From Limonium bicolor (taxonomy: Eukaryota; Streptophyta; Magnoliopsida; Caryophyllales; Plumbaginaceae), in NCBI GenBank assembly GCA_023374045.1, contig CM041782.1, positions 252,239,810 through 252,303,809 on the forward strand: 64,000 bases of DNA. The letters run 5' to 3'. Made by a program: the position numbers and the translations under genes. The notes under the pieces are model-generated. The model worked only from the letters and a program-made list of their open reading frames with translations. It was not told the origin of the DNA and ran no database searches. Shown here piece by piece: positions 46,701-60,506 of this stretch; the first letter of the stretch is position 1; every line of letters starts with the position of its first letter.

Positions 46701-48217
46701 CCCATCAATCTCATAGTAGTTATAATGCTCTTAAAATCCACCTTAAACTTATACTACTAACTCATTCTCATTGGCTCCTTAGTCACAAGTTCACAAGCTT
46801 ATTTAAGTTCTTTTTCTTAGGTTATATAACCCAATACACAATGTAAGCTCTAAGCCACATTGGTATCCACTTAAACTCATCCCTTAAAACTTAAACCACC
46901 ATTAGGTAAGCATTTTACCTTGTTTTCTCAAGCTTATCTTAACTTCCTCCTTAGACCTTCTTCTTGCATGAATCTCGGCCACCACTTAAATTCCCCTTGC
47001 CAATGTTCTAATCAATATTCAATGACTCATATGAGTACTAAACAATGTACTAACCTCAAGGAATGAAAACCTAGGTTAGAAATGTGTTCTAAAACATAAA
47101 AGTGGATGATTACCTTTGAAGTCTCAAGATAGACTTTGGCATTGAATGAAATAGGACCTCCACTAGTCCTTGGTGAATAAATCAAGCTAGAACAAGGCAT
47201 AAAAACATAGCCCCATGAGAAGAAATTTTCGGCCATCTAGAAGAAATGATGGAAACATGGTTTTTCTTACATTTTCTTTACCTTAAGAGAATGGAGAAGC
47301 TAATGAGCTCTTCAAACTTGATTTTCCTCCATCAATGGAGTTTTCTCATGGCACCAAACTTGAGCTTTGAAGGATTTGAAAAGATAGGAATGAAGGCCTT
47401 GATCTAACTAAGAGAAATCTATGCTTACTTTTCGATTTGGAGCAAAGATGAACATTTGGTGAGCAATTGAAGGTGGAGGCACCATGGATGGAGCTCTCAC
47501 GGTTTTGGAGAAGGGAATAGGTAGTAAAACCGATGGTGAAGGTGGGAAATGAAGAAGAGAGGAGAGAGAGAGAAGGTATAAGAAGATATTTGTCATTTAA
47601 AAGCAAATAGTGAATTTACTCACTTTCCCACCTCTTTCCTTACTTACTAGCACATGTGGTGAGTCACCACTTCAAAAAACGTTCCCCCTTTAATAATAAG
47701 ATACTTTTGGTCTTTGTTGACCAACTAATTGAATTAAGTTGATTAAAACTTAAACTAGTCACTATTTGGCACTATTCACTAATCAGTGCACATATTTCTG
47801 AAATTTTTGATTTCCCATTGATTTAGACTTCCTAATGTGATACTAATTAGTACACATGTTGATTAAAGAGTAATGATGGACATTTAGCCACTCAAAACTC
47901 AATTCTAAGACAATTTCTCAAAAATGTGCTTTAAGACTTCTTAAAGCACATTTTGTTTTAACTTGTTTTCAAGCTTGGTTTTCTTTGCTAATTGATTTAA
48001 AATGACCATTAGAATATTACTAAGGTCTTATCATGATATTTGGGTACTCACCCAAGTCTCTCCAAGCTTAGAGCACATTTTTGCCCTAATTGTCCTTAAG
48101 GCATTTTCTTACGTTTTCCTTGGTTTAAATTGTCTACCAATCTTTCTAAGGCATATTATAGCCTTACTACATCATAATTTGATGTTTACTTAGCATACTT
48201 AGGTTTGGGGTATTTCA
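43749..48217 (-). repeat. 3' LTR of element E (4.5 kb)
   Basis: Starts TGTAACACCCC and ends GGGGTATTTCA. It contains the structured block (44060-44148), a TTAATC-rich array with hairpin units (44275-44620), a poly-T run (45422-45439), and a short hairpin array of GACCGACCC type (45441-45553). No gene; short frames inside are chance. Confidence 0.92.
44275..44620 (-). repeat. TTAATC-rich array with five hairpin units, element E 3' LTR
   Basis: Runs of 'tcttaatcttaa' alternate with five copies of an imperfect hairpin: arms such as AACCAT/ATGGTT or AATCAT/ATGATT around CC...GG. Elements 1 and 2 carry one copy each (near 6251 and 12729). The array at 53695-54045 is the partner. Confidence 0.8.
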
Positions 48218-48236
48218 ATCTACCCCCCTTAAAAGA
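48218..48236 (-). other. Polypurine tract of element E
   Basis: The minus strand reads TTTTAAGGGGGGTAGAT directly before the LTR start, nearly identical to element 2. Confidence 0.85.
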
Positions 48237-51200
48237 ACTTTGTCCCCAAAGTTCCCATGCATCTTATCTCATTAGAATACATGTATTACCTCATTCCTTA
48301 GATCATATAGATCATACTTACGTATACTTAATCTCATTGGGTCATTGGATCCACCATATTCTTATACTTAAATATCACACAACATGCTTAAGCATGTGTA
48401 GCACTCAAAATTCCTTTTGGTCCTTTTTGATGATTAAAACATTCACATAACTTCCAACGTATTCTCCCATGTCACCGGTCCGTAGACAATGGCTCATTCG
48501 TCCTCGTCACCATGGGCCAGAATACAAAACACCCTGCTCTCCCCATGTCACCGGTCCGAAGACAAAGGCTCGTGCGTCCTCGACTTCATGGGCGAGACTC
48601 AGTAAAAAGGTAATCCTTTTTACGAGGTCATGTGAGGAATAATTCCTCTAATTAAAAAATACAAGCAACTCCAATTTCATTTTATCCTAAGGCCTCTATT
48701 CTTAGTGTGATTTAATTGTGACCACTGGTAGGGAGTTTCAGGAATAATCCTACCCTGATGTGATCAGCATCAGTGTAGAACCATCCTTCCACTCCAATTT
48801 ATGTTTGGTTTCCCTTGATCCCTAGAAAATCAAGTTCCACCTCCCACGTCATTTTCAAACATCCAAATAATTCACTCATATCCAATTTTTCTATCTTTTT
48901 AGTTCTTCTAATCATAATCAATACATCTCCAAGGTGTGGACTCAGTCCATCAAACATTCCCAATTCATCTCTTAGTAATTACCTCAAGATCTAAATTCCT
49001 ACTAAGTTCTATAACCGTCTCATACCAATTCTCACCATCTTATATCTCATAGCATTACTATCTTCTTCCTTATATTCATATCAAATGATATCTCATAGTG
49101 TTATCTTATTCTTATCTCCCACATAGTCTCATATTGACTCATACCTCATATATTCTTATTTCTTAAGTCTCCTTAATCCTCTTCCTTAATTCTCTTAACT
49201 TGTACTCACACCGGAGTTAACAAGATAGGTACTTAATATGTATGGTATTCACATCTTCTGTGTGCAATAACCATGATTTATCTCAAAATGTTTATGTAAA
49301 ACATATTCTCAAATTATTTTGTGCTATGCACACCGTAGTTTATGTACTCAGTACACAAACATACGCTAAGCGGTTTTCGCTCTACCCCCCTTAAAATGGA
49401 TTACGCCCACGTAATCAACATTACATGATCTTTGAACATAAGTTCAAGATGTCTAATTCTTACCAAGCATTCTAGCTTCCACGTTATCTATCTTACTTAT
49501 AATTCGATCAGAAATGACTTAGTCTCTGTATCGAGGATTCTTAACGGTACTTATACCGTATTCTTAACTTAGTTTGGTCTAATCTCAAAGTAGTGGTCTG
49601 CTAGCTTCCGCTGCGCGCCTCTGATAATCTTAGTCTTAATTGTCTCAATGGACACGTGTTATCTTTATATATACACGGCCTTAATGAGTTGTAATTCGTC
49701 TATCCATTCTCCTTGAAGATCTTACGCTCATACTCTTAGTATTTTCTCGAATGTCTAAATTGTTCCCCTCGACTGATCTTTGGTCTTAGGATGATTCTTA
49801 ATCTCAAACTACTATTGCACTTTACAGTCTAATCTTACTCATCTTAAGACATGTCCTATGTCTATACTTAACAATCCGTGCTTCTCGCACTTCATAGTCC
49901 TTAATTATTTGTTCTCTGATTCCCTTGCGTTACTAGTTCAACTGAATTCTTCTCTTCAACTGTTTGTGGGAGTAGCTGCTCTTGTCTGATCTTGCGTCGT
50001 CGTCGGTTGTACGGAGTCGACTACTTCCCGTGTTCCTTACACCACTCGTCTACATGCATGGGGTACCTTACTCGTACATTACTACTTACCCAACTAACTC
50101 ATAAATGAGCGTGTCAGGCCTGCAAGCCCCTGTGGGGTGCAGTCGTCCCACGTCTCGTTTTAGTAAACTCATAGTGTCCGTCACACGTTTAGCTATTGCT
50201 AATTATGAAGTATTCTGTTGTCGATCTCCTCTTTCATCGTTCCATAATAACATTTATTGTTCTTCTTGAAGTTAATCAAGGGAAGTCCATTTACTGTTCC
50301 TGGGTATGGTATGCTCCAGCTCCTTTCTACATCCCGTACTGATTCGGTCTCTTAATAATTGAGGTCTCTTTCCGTAGAGCCTCTATCATGTTTCTCATAT
50401 TTGTTCTACTAGGAATGCACTTCTAGTTCCATGAGGAATGGGTAGTGTGCTTCCTATGAAATCTTACCTAATTAGGTCCAGACTACTGGCATCAATGCTC
50501 AGTTTGTCTACCAACTTATTTCTTTACATATACTGGTCTTAACTCATAAATTTAATTGCCTCAGTGTCAATATTTGACGGCTCAAACATAATGGTCGCCT
50601 TACCGCGTACCATGACTTAATCCACTTTTTTAATATTGTATTGACGACCACTACTACCATGGTAGTTGGCCCTTACCATGTTGCCCATCAATGGTGCAAC
50701 CTCTTACTCATTTATTCTAATGTCTTACCTCATACTCAATCCCTTCTTGGTGTAACACACTGGAAGAAGTCATTCACTGAATCATTAGCTCTTCTGAGCA
50801 TTAGTCACTTGACGAGTCATAATGTGCAATCTCAATGTTTATCTCTGACCATTACTAATTCTTACATCCTGGGTGTTGGATATGGGGTCTATCTGTGCAA
50901 CCTTCCTTATTACTCAAGTGTATCTGCCCTGTTCTAAAGTAATCTCAATTTTACAGTTTCCATTCTCTAACAAAAGCGTATTGCATCTCTAATAAGTGAA
51001 AGCCCTTTTTGAGGGGTTCATTCCCACCCATGGCCTCACAACAAGGAGTGGTATCCCCACCCTAAAAGGCATGGTTCGTTCTCCGCTCCTGTCCTTAGCA
51101 TTATCTCAATATTCTCATTGGTACCCTTTCTTGGCTTAAACAAGCTCTCTTATAACTTATTGCGCCTCGGGCTCTGATGTGGTTAACATCCTTGGCTCGT

Positions 51201-53140
51201 AGGCTCTTAATGCTTAATGTCTCAGTTCATTATTTGTACTCTTACTCATCTGCAGGTCATCCCTATAAGATTCTGGTTCTTTGAGCACTATCCACCGTTA
51301 GGTTACATACTAAATGTAGTATCGGATTTCATGATAAGTTGCTGCATCCTGCTTCCTGCTAGGGAAGTTGTTCAGGTGATCTGAGGTTACTTAATGTCTT
51401 TGACAATGCTGTCATTTTACTAGACTTATGTCTTTTAATAGTCAAGGTTAAGTTCGTATTAGGCGTTCGCCTTAAGGTGTCCAAGTTGGATATCATCCTG
51501 TCATCTTATACTCCCATCTCAACGCTTCGTTCAGCCTCCGTTGACTATGCCACCCGTTGATGATCAATCATACTTGGTGTTAATGAGTTAGACAAACAGT
51601 ACTAACTGTCATTCATCAGTTTTCTCGGCTCGACTATGCCCGCTCTGTGGGGGTAGTCCTCCGGGCTTTCCTTTTCCAGGGTTGTACGTCTTTAATCCTC
51701 AGCAGGTTATAGCTTACGTTTATTCTCATTTACCCTTGTCTCTGGGGTTTTCCAACATCTTCATTGAAGAATGTTGTTATTGGTATCCTTAATGGTCACT
51801 CTGGGAATCTTATCCCGTTTTCGTTGTAAGTCGATGCTTCAACAGTCTCAATAGTATCTTATAATACATCCCTTGTATATCGTTGCTTATATAGTGTTTT
51901 TGCTCGCATTACCGAGCGATCTCTTAGGTTTTCCCCTTTGGGATCCGGGTTGGTGTTCTTACTGCACTGTCGGTTGTTGTTGTACTGTTGCTAACATCCA
52001 TATGGTCTAATATTATGTCCAAGTTCTGCTCCCGGCTGACTGGTGTGTCACCTCATCTCATCATGGTCAGGCTGTCGGGCCTTTCCATGGTCTTATTTTT
52101 CTGTTCTTATGGATTTACGATCCGGTATTAATATGTGCTACAACTGTAGCGTTCTCCTATTTTTCCATGATGGCTTTCCATGTAGCTTAACCGTGGTAGC
52201 ACTTGCTATGGCAAGTGCGCCATGCAGGATGGGCTATTGGTGCAAGGTACATTGGTAGCGATACTTCCTTCTAATTTCCATGTAATTGGTAGTCCTCGGG
52301 ACTCCTTCGATAATCCCTTATTTTGGATAACCGTCCATCCGGCAGTTCCCTTATTGCTTGACAGTACTGTCATTTATCAGGGCGTTCCTCTTTCTGAGGG
52401 AACCCCTTAACATTTTCTTATGTCTTAATCCTCCCTCCTGTCTCCACACGTTTTGTTGTGGTTACTAGGCAACGGTTTTTCCTTTAGGCACTACATTGTA
52501 GTCCTATTCCGGTATACAACTTGTATGAGTTCCTATCGTCGTCCGCATTATGTTGGCCAGGTTTTGTAACCTTCCTCATTGTATGGGATTTGGAGTTCCC
52601 GTTTCTAACTGGACTTTCCAGTAATCTCAATCCTCATGCTTTGTATTATCCCACTGTTATGCTCACTCGGACCGCTGTCCGGTACTCATGCCTCTTATCA
52701 TTTCCTTATCTATTGCACGCGTAGTGCTTTCCTTACCATTGGTATCGCGGGTTATTTCGACTGCGTAGCATGTCGACCCATGTTGCCGGTAATTACCGTT
52801 CCCTTATTGATAGAATTCCATAGGTAGCGCCTGTTTCTCTGTTGCGCTCCATTAAAAACCTCCAAGTTCTCCATAACTGTTGTACAACAAATTGTTTCTC
52901 GTATTGCTTACTGTTAGCTAACTGCCAGATCGGGTTTCCCCGAGTAAGAGAAGGCTTTCTTCTCTCTGGCGTTTGTTCCACATATTCAGGGTTAGGGATG
53001 TGGAGGGCGGGTCTAGGTACTATGGATATCCGGTAATCACCGGGAAGTCCTGACTAACGCACCTCTCACTCTATCTCTCAACCCTTAACCCATAACTCAA
53101 TCTCAACCTCAATATTCTCCTAAGTTCGGTATTTCTTGTC
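48237..53140 (-). pseudogene. Decayed interior of element E with pol relics
   Basis: No intact gene. Within it: a tandem pair at 48465-48600 ('catgtcaccggtccg' units); a second polypurine-like tract near 49382; about 49430-49560, text alignable by eye with the chromodomain end of element 2 pol; about 49690-49810, text alignable with the integrase core (for example gatctttggtcttaggatg against gaccatctgtctgaggatgg); and about 50165-50200, 'gtaaactcatagtg' followed by 'ccgt', matching the RT region of element 2 (18775-18795). RNase H seems lost between the last two. From 50,300 to 53,040 I recognise nothing; no AlkB signature is visible. Stops fill all frames. Short plus-strand frames (50641-50937, 52043-52258) have no recognisable motif. 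Confidence 0.6.
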
Positions 53141-53141
53141 T

Positions 53142-53168
53142 TCAGAGCGTAACTACGCTCTGATACCA
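53142..53168 (-). other. Primer binding site and overlapping inverted repeat, element E
   Basis: TGGTATCAGAGC on the minus strand at 53168-53157. A 10-bp inverted repeat (53142-53151, 53154-53163) overlaps it, conserved although the interior has decayed. Confidence 0.88.
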
Positions 53169-53173
53169 CTTTT

Positions 53174-56100
53174 TGTAACACCCCAACTCAATCCAAATGT
53201 GGTCTCGCAACTTAACAGTATATATATAAACATGTCACAGCGGAATTCTTTACAATCCAGGACCTTGCCACGGTCTGACTACAGAATATACCGAACATTA
53301 GTCCAACAACCTTAACCATTTACATATCTTTCTTACAATGCTCTCACAACCTATACATCTTACTAACTCAATTGCCATACGAGTGCACATGCACAACTCG
53401 TAGGTCACACTTAATCCTTAACACTTGTATCCTCTTCTTACTCTTGCGACGGCCGCTTCCTGATGTACCTGTGTAGTAAAAACAGCCCCCAAAGGGGGTC
53501 AGCACGAATGCTGGTACGATCCCCTCATGGCCCCCAAGCTAACGTGGCTACGACGACTAATTGTCGATAGCATGGAGGTTGATTAGATGCACAATATAAT
53601 AGTAAGTGCAGTAAACAACAACTCAGATATGAACAATCAAGTTCACCCACAATGAACGACTTAAATGCGTTCCCTTAATTAGAGAGTTAATTATTTAACT
53701 CCTTAAGTAATGTTCCCTCTTAATCTTAGTCCAACCTTATCTCACCTCAATCTTAGTCTTATCTTAATCATAGAAACAACCATCATTTAATAAGGAGTGG
53801 ATGTCACTTATCTTAATCTTAATTATACAAACCATCCTTTAAAGAGGAATGGTTGCAACTCATCTTAACCTTAACTTAATCTTAATCTTAATCTTAACTT
53901 AATCTTAATCTTAACGATACAAATCATCCTTTAAAAAGGAATGATTGTACCTTAACTTAATCTTAACAATACAAATCATCCTTTAAAAAGGAATGATTGT
54001 AACTTATCTTAATCTTAACTTATTCTCAGAATACAAACCGTTCCTGGAGGGGAATGGTTGTAGCCTAAGTCCAAACCTGGGATTTAGGTGATCCCACCGC
54101 ACCATCTTAATGCCACCTACCCTGGACGGGAATCCAGCGTAGCTGAGCCGGCAACCGGCCCTAGGCTACAAGTCCGAAGACAAGTCCTTAAGCGGAGGGC
54201 GGATCTGATTCAGATACCGTCCCCCTTTTTCCTTAGCATGCATGACCGGAGATCGGTCCCGGGTTTCCTCACTCAAGTTCCAGTTAGTAGTAATCTCAAA
54301 ACCCTGTTTGTTGGTTAACCTCTTTCGGTTCATATCGTCCCTTATTAGGGGCGTTCCTTAGTCTCACTCAATTCCTTACTAAACATTGGTTAGTAAGTTC
54401 TCACGGTATGTTGTGTTAGTTTTCAAACATCACACAACAATACAATATATATAATATGTTCCGGTTGCATGCTTTATCTTGTTTAGTGAGCACACAAACA
54501 AATAGCACACAAGCCGAGGGACACCTCGTTAGCAAGCAGGTCACAAGAGAACTGTACCGTTCACCGTTGGTCGTTCGGTTGCTTACTCTCTTCCGTAGTC
54601 CAAATTCCCAAGTCCTAAAACATTCATTCAGTTTTAGGTTATCAATCACTTAACTTAATTCAACTTACTTAACTTACTTAACCCTTAATGATCCCCACCT
54701 AACACCTCTTAAGTCTTACAACTTAATCTTACAAACTTAATCTTAAACTTTTAAGTTTATTCTTAACTTAATCCCTTAGGTCTTTATGCCTCTAATCATC
54801 ATTGCCCCCTTAATGGGGTATCATTAATACCACTAAACTCTCTTAGGGTTTCTTTTTTTTTTTTTTTTTTTTTATGGTCCGACCGACCCACCGACCGACC
54901 CACCCCCTGGGTAGGTCGGCTGCAGAGAACATCCAAATTCACAGTTTCAGCCCGACCGACCCAGACTGGGGTCGGTCCCCTGGGTAGGTCGGCTGCAGAA
55001 ACTTCCCATATATTGTCAAACTTTCTCCAAATTTTTCCTCAAGCCTCCTAATGTGTTCTAACATCATTTGGCACATCAAACCTACCTTATAACCTCCACC
55101 AAACTCATTAAAAAACTTCCAAAGATCTTCTCAAACATTTGCTCAATTCTTACAAACACTCCTAACACTTATCATATAATTCCTTACATTACCAACTTGT
55201 ATCTTTACCAAAACTTCAACCAACCCAAGTGTTCCCTCCTTAACAGTTTGGGCACTTGATAAACATTATTTTCCATCTTCAGTTCATTTACCAAAACTTC
55301 CTCAAGTCATCTTACATAACCATGCACAAATTCCTCTCTTTTCCATTTGTTACTCATCATTCCTAAACTCTTGGGCATACCTAAACATTTCTTGTCATCC
55401 TCTTAGCACCTTAACCTTGTTCTTCTTTACCTTAACTATACTACACCCTCCTTGGACATTTCCACCTCCTTTTACTCACTTACTCACCATTCTCACGATC
55501 ATATGCTCTTTTACATTCCTAGTCATTTTCCTTGATGACTTACAACATCCTCCTACCTTTTTCACTTCCATCACCCAAGTCCACACATTACCATTCAACT
55601 AAACCTTACTAGTCCACCACTAACATCATCACACTTACACAAGGTTCTCAAAACTCTCATTGTCTTACTCTCTAGTTCATACCTAAATCTCCTTAAGGCA
55701 TTATACACCTTTCCTTAAAACTTATGCACAAGTCTTACATTCCTCATATCATGATGTTGGTGTGTTTAGTACACTCGCCAATCCTCTAATTCCTCTTAGA
55801 CATCTCTAGGTCACTCTAAACCTCAAGAACTCCTTAGTTAACTCATTCCCACCCAATTTTTCTTTTCATGCTCCCTAGTAAACCCTAGGGCATATTAACT
55901 CACCACTACCACTTAAACACTTTGTTTTCTACTCAAATTTCGCCATAGCTTCCCTAGTATCTTATCATGCCCAAATGCATTATTTTCCTCACTCAACCAT
56001 CTCATTCACAACAAACTCAATATATTACAATAATCTTAAATTGCATAGCACTAAGGCTCTTAAATGACATGGCTCTTAGGCCCCTAAATAACTTAAACTT

Positions 56101-57661
56101 TAAACACTGAATTTCCCATATATAAAAGCATTCAACCTGCAAATACACCCATCAATCTCATAGTAGTTATAATGCTCTTAAAATCCACCTTAAACTTATA
56201 CTACTAACTCATTCTCATTGGCTCCTTAGTCACAAGTTCACAAGCTTATTTAAGTTCTTTTTCTTAGGTTATATAACCCAATACACAATGTAAGCTCTAA
56301 GCCACATTGGTATCCACTTAATCTCATCCCTTAAAACTTAAACCACCATTAGGTAAGCATTTTACCTTGTTTTCTCAAGCTTATCTTAACTTCCTCCTTA
56401 GACCTTCTTCTTGCATGAATCTCGGCCACCACTTAAATTCCCCTTGCCAATGTTCTAATCAATATTCAATGACTCATATGAGTACTAAACAATGTACTAA
56501 CCTCAAGGAATGAAAACCTAGGTTAGAAATGTGTTCTAAAACATAAAAGTGGATGATTACCTTTGAAGTCTCAAGATAGACTTTGGCATTGAATGAAATA
56601 GGACCTCCACTAGTCCTTGGTGAATAAATCAAGCTAGAACAAGGCATAAAAACATAGCCCCATGAGAAGAAATTTTCGGCCATGTAGAAGAAATGATGGA
56701 AACATGGTTTTTCTTACATTTTCTTTACCTTAAGAGAATGGAGAAGCTAATGAGCTCTTCAAACTTGATTTTCCTCCATCAATGGAGTTTTCTCATGGCA
56801 CCAAACTTGAGCTTTGAAGGATTTGAAAAGATAGGAATGAAGGCCTTGATCTAACTAAGAGAAATCTATGCTTACTTTTCGATTTGGAGCAAAGATGAAC
56901 ATTTGGTGAGCAATTGAAGGTGGAGGCACCATGGATGGAGCTCTCACGGTTTTGGAGAAGGGAATAGGTAGTAAAACCGATGGTGAAGGTGGGAAATGAA
57001 GAAGAGAGGAGAGAGAGAAGGTATAAGAAGATATTTTGTCATTTAATAGCAAATAGTGAATTTACTCACTTTCCCACCTCTTTCCTTACTTACTAGCACA
57101 TGTGGTGAGTCACCACTTCAAAAAACGTTCCCCCTTTAATAATAAGATACTTTTGGTCTTTGTTGACCAACTAATTGAATTAAGTTGATTAAAACTTAAA
57201 CTAGTCACTATTTGGCACTATTCACTAATCAGTGCACATTTTCTGAAATTTTGATTTCCCATTGATTTAGACTTCCTAATGTGATACTAATTAGTACACA
57301 TGATGATTAAAGAGTAATGATGGACATTTAGCCACTCAAAACTCATTCTAAGACAATTTCTCAAAAATGTGCTTTAAGACTTTTAAAGCACATTTTATGT
57401 TTTAACTTGTTTTCAAGCTTGGTTTTCTTTGCTAATTGATTTAAAATGACCATTAGAATATTACTAAGGTATTATCATGATATTTGGGTACTCACCCAAG
57501 TCTCTCCAAGCTTAGAGCACATTTTTGCCCTAATTGCCCTTAAGGCATTTTCTTACGTTTTCCTTGGTTTAAATTGTCTACCAATCTTTCTAAGGCATAT
57601 TCTAGCCTTACTACATCATAATTTGATGTTTACTTAGCATACTTAGGTTTGGGGTATTTCA
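53174..57661 (-). repeat. 5' LTR of element E
   Basis: 4488 bp, collinear with the 3' LTR. It contains the structured block (53485-53574), the TTAATC/hairpin array (53695-54045), a poly-T run (54855-54873) and a hairpin array (54875-54997) with one more GACCGACCC unit than its partner. No gene. Confidence 0.92.
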
Positions 57662-57666
57662 ATTCC

Positions 57667-57835
57667 GGTCCATCAGACCGATGTTGTATGTAGTAGTATT
57701 AGTAGCCTTGTTAGTCACGTGGGTGGCTGACGGCATTGTATCACCCACCATTGTGTATGTAAGTATCCACTGCGAAGGTATGTAAGTATGTTGTGATTGG
57801 ACGGTAATGACGGTATTAGCGGTAGGGGTGTTACA
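57667..57835 (+). repeat. Right half of the fragment hosting element E; ends like a plus-strand LTR
   Basis: Continues 43518-43748 after the ATTCC duplication. It ends AGGGGTGTTACA, the 3' terminus expected for a plus-oriented LTR of the TGAAATACCCC...GTTACA type, and is followed by ttaag. Probably the tail of a G-like LTR whose front is lost. Confidence 0.45.
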
Positions 57836-60192
57836 TTAAGTCCCGAACCAGCTACCGATTTCTTCATTTTGCATTATTCTATGTCTTGTTACACTTGTTC
57901 TCTTCATCCATAAATCACCTAAACTTCACACATGATCTTAGGCATATTCTAATACCAAAATAACATCTTAAACTTGCCTAATTCCTTCTCTAACCTTATA
58001 ACCCAATTTCTCACATAATCTTCTAACACTTGTAATATTTTCCTTAAGTTTTCTAAGCGGTATTTCATACCTACAACTCAACTAACCAAAATGTTATCTC
58101 ACAACCATTACCACCACTCCTAAGCATTATTGTTCCACAACACCTCCATTACATAAACTCCTTCAATTTTCTTCTAGCTTACACTTAGATTCTCACAAGG
58201 CATTATTCACCATTTGTTTACTAAAACTTGCACAAGACTTAATCACACTCCCACCATATCCCTAGGGCATCAACTCACCAATTTAAACTCTAATTCCTTC
58301 AAGACAACTCCTAAGTCCTTTAAACACTTAAGAACACTCAAGTTCACTTTCTTTCACCAATTCAAGCCCTAAGAGTTCCTAGTACCTTCTAGGTCATCAA
58401 ACTTCTTTTATACATCTTAAGCTCCTAGTTTTCTCACCAAATTTTGAGATGGCTTCCTTAGTATATTACTACATCCAAACACTTGGTTTTTACCATTCAA
58501 CAATCTTAAACACCCACAATTCTTTCCACACCTCCTTAACACCCAATTACACCAAAACTACACCACGTCATCATATGGTGCATAAACTTAAAATGCTTGG
58601 CACTTAGGCCCTTAAATGACATAAAGCTTAACCACCGAATTTCCTCATATATTAGCCTTTGACCTAAAATACACACAACAAGGCTCCCATTGAAATATAA
58701 ATGCTCTTGTAATTCGCCTTTTAAATGTCTAACTATCTCATTTCCCATTTGCTTTAATCACAAGTTCTCAAATATAATCATTGTTTATCCTAAGTTTTAT
58801 AGCCCTTTTCTAACGTGAACTCTAAGCTAAGCAATCATATATCTAAATCCCATTCCCTTAAACAATAAAACACCTTAAGGTAAACAATTTACCTTATTCT
58901 TTTACAAGCTCCACAAACTTTCCTCCTTAGATTTTCCTTGAACAATCTCTGTCACCAACCAAGTTCTCCTTGCCAATGTTCTAATCAATATCCAATGACT
59001 CGAATGAGTGCTAGATAATACACTAACCTTAAGGAGAAAACCCTAGGTTAAAAATGTGTTTTAAGGTTTTAAAATGAATATTTTACCTTGAAGTCATAAG
59101 GTAGGCTTGGATATGAATCAATAAGGACCTCCTCTATCCCTTGGAGAATAGAAACAAGCTAGAACAAGGCATAAAAATGAAGCCCCATGAGTAGAAATTT
59201 TCAGTAATGAAGAAGAAATGGTGGAAACCTAGTTTTTCTTACATATTCTTTACCTTAAGAGAATGAAGAAGCTAATGGACTCCTCAAGCTTGTGTTTCCT
59301 CATTTAATGGCGGTTTGGCTTGGCACCAAAATGAAGCTCTTGGAGATTTGAAAGGATAGAAAGAAAGAGCTTGAGCTAACTAAGAAGAATATGTGCTTGG
59401 TTTTGATTTTGGAGCTAAGATGAATGTTTGGCAAGCAAGTGAAGGTGGAGCTAGCATGGAGCTGTCTTCTACGTGAATGAGGAAGAAAGAGAGCAGGAGA
59501 AATCGGTGATGAAGAAGAAGAAATGAAGAAAGGAGGAGAGAGGTTGTTTAAATGAGATATTTGTTTCTTAAAAGTAAATAGTGACTTGCTACTTTTCTCC
59601 TGTTATTTTACTAACTTACTTACTCATATGGTTAATCACCCCTTAGAAACCGGCCCCCTTATTTAATTAAGGCTAGTCATGGTTCTGTTTGACCATTTAA
59701 TTAAACTTAGTTGACTAAAGACTAAACTAGGCACTATTTGGTTACTATTCACAAACTAGTGCACTTATTTGTGAAATTTTTGATTCCCCATTGATTTAGA
59801 CTTCCTAATGTGATACTAAGTAGTACAAAAGTTAATTAAGAAGTAATCATGGGCATTTAGCCACACAAAACCCCTTTCTAAGACAATTTTTCAAAAATGT
59901 GCTTTAAGAGTCCTTAAAGCATAATTTGTGTTTTAACTTGTTTTTGAGCTTGGTTTTCTTTGGTAATTGATCTAGCATGACCATTAGGATGTTACTAAGG
60001 TCTAAGAATGATATTTTGGTGTTAACCCAAGTTACGCCAAGCTTAGAGCATGTTTTTGCTTAAATTGCTCTTATGGTGTTTCCTTGTGTTTTCTTTGGTT
60101 AAAATTATTTCTTACTATTTCTAAGGCATTATTTAGCCCTATTATATCTTAGTTTATCATCTAAACACCATATCTAGGTTTGGGGTATTTCA
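57836..60192 (-). repeat. 3' LTR of element F, truncated
   Basis: Collinear with the last ~2.3 kb of the element 1 and 2 LTRs, ending TTTGGGGTATTTCA. The TGTAACACCCC end, structured block and hairpin array are missing. Followed by a polypurine tract, so it is a 3' LTR. No gene. Confidence 0.82.
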
Positions 60193-60208
60193 ATCCCCCC
60201 TTAAAAGA
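60193..60208 (-). other. Polypurine tract of element F
   Basis: The minus strand reads TTTTAAGGGGGGATT next to the LTR. A second tract lies near 60463-60475. Confidence 0.8.
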
Positions 60209-60506
60209 ACTTTGTCCCCAAAGTTCACATATATACTTAATCATTCACGAGACTCAATTTCCTTAATCTTAATACCATATCCTACATTCACATTCACACA
60301 CCTCAAGACTCAAAGGTCTTCCACAAGTACAATACATAAGTACTATACATATCTTAAACTTACCACAAAGTGTAGCAACTTACACAAAATCACTTACACA
60401 AACCAACAAACCAAACAAACAACAAACATGTTCGTTTACTAACTCAAAAGTGAGGAAGCTCTACCCCCCTTAAAAAGGGGTACACCCCGTACCCTATACA
60501 GATGAT

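Larger units (their letters stand above)
43749..57661 (-). mobile_element. Element E: complete non-autonomous chromovirus-type element (13.9 kb)
   Basis: 3' LTR 43749-48217, interior 48218-53173, 5' LTR 53174-57661. It is flanked by an exact 5-bp target duplication ATTCC (43744-43748, 57662-57666). It has the tRNA-iMet primer site (53157-53168), its hairpin and a polypurine tract. The two LTRs look very similar, yet the interior has no long coding frame. This is the plan of a large retrotransposon derivative that depends on proteins from an autonomous relative; elements 1 and 2 share its LTR ends, primer site and polypurine tract. Confidence 0.92.

Noticed and set aside
50641..50937. A 98-codon frame inside element E
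   Set aside because: On the opposite strand to the element, no recognisable motif, inside decayed sequence.
43749..57661. AlkB relic inside element E
   Set aside because: No HxD or RLNLTFR-like text could be seen on the minus strand; decay may hide it, so absence is not proven.
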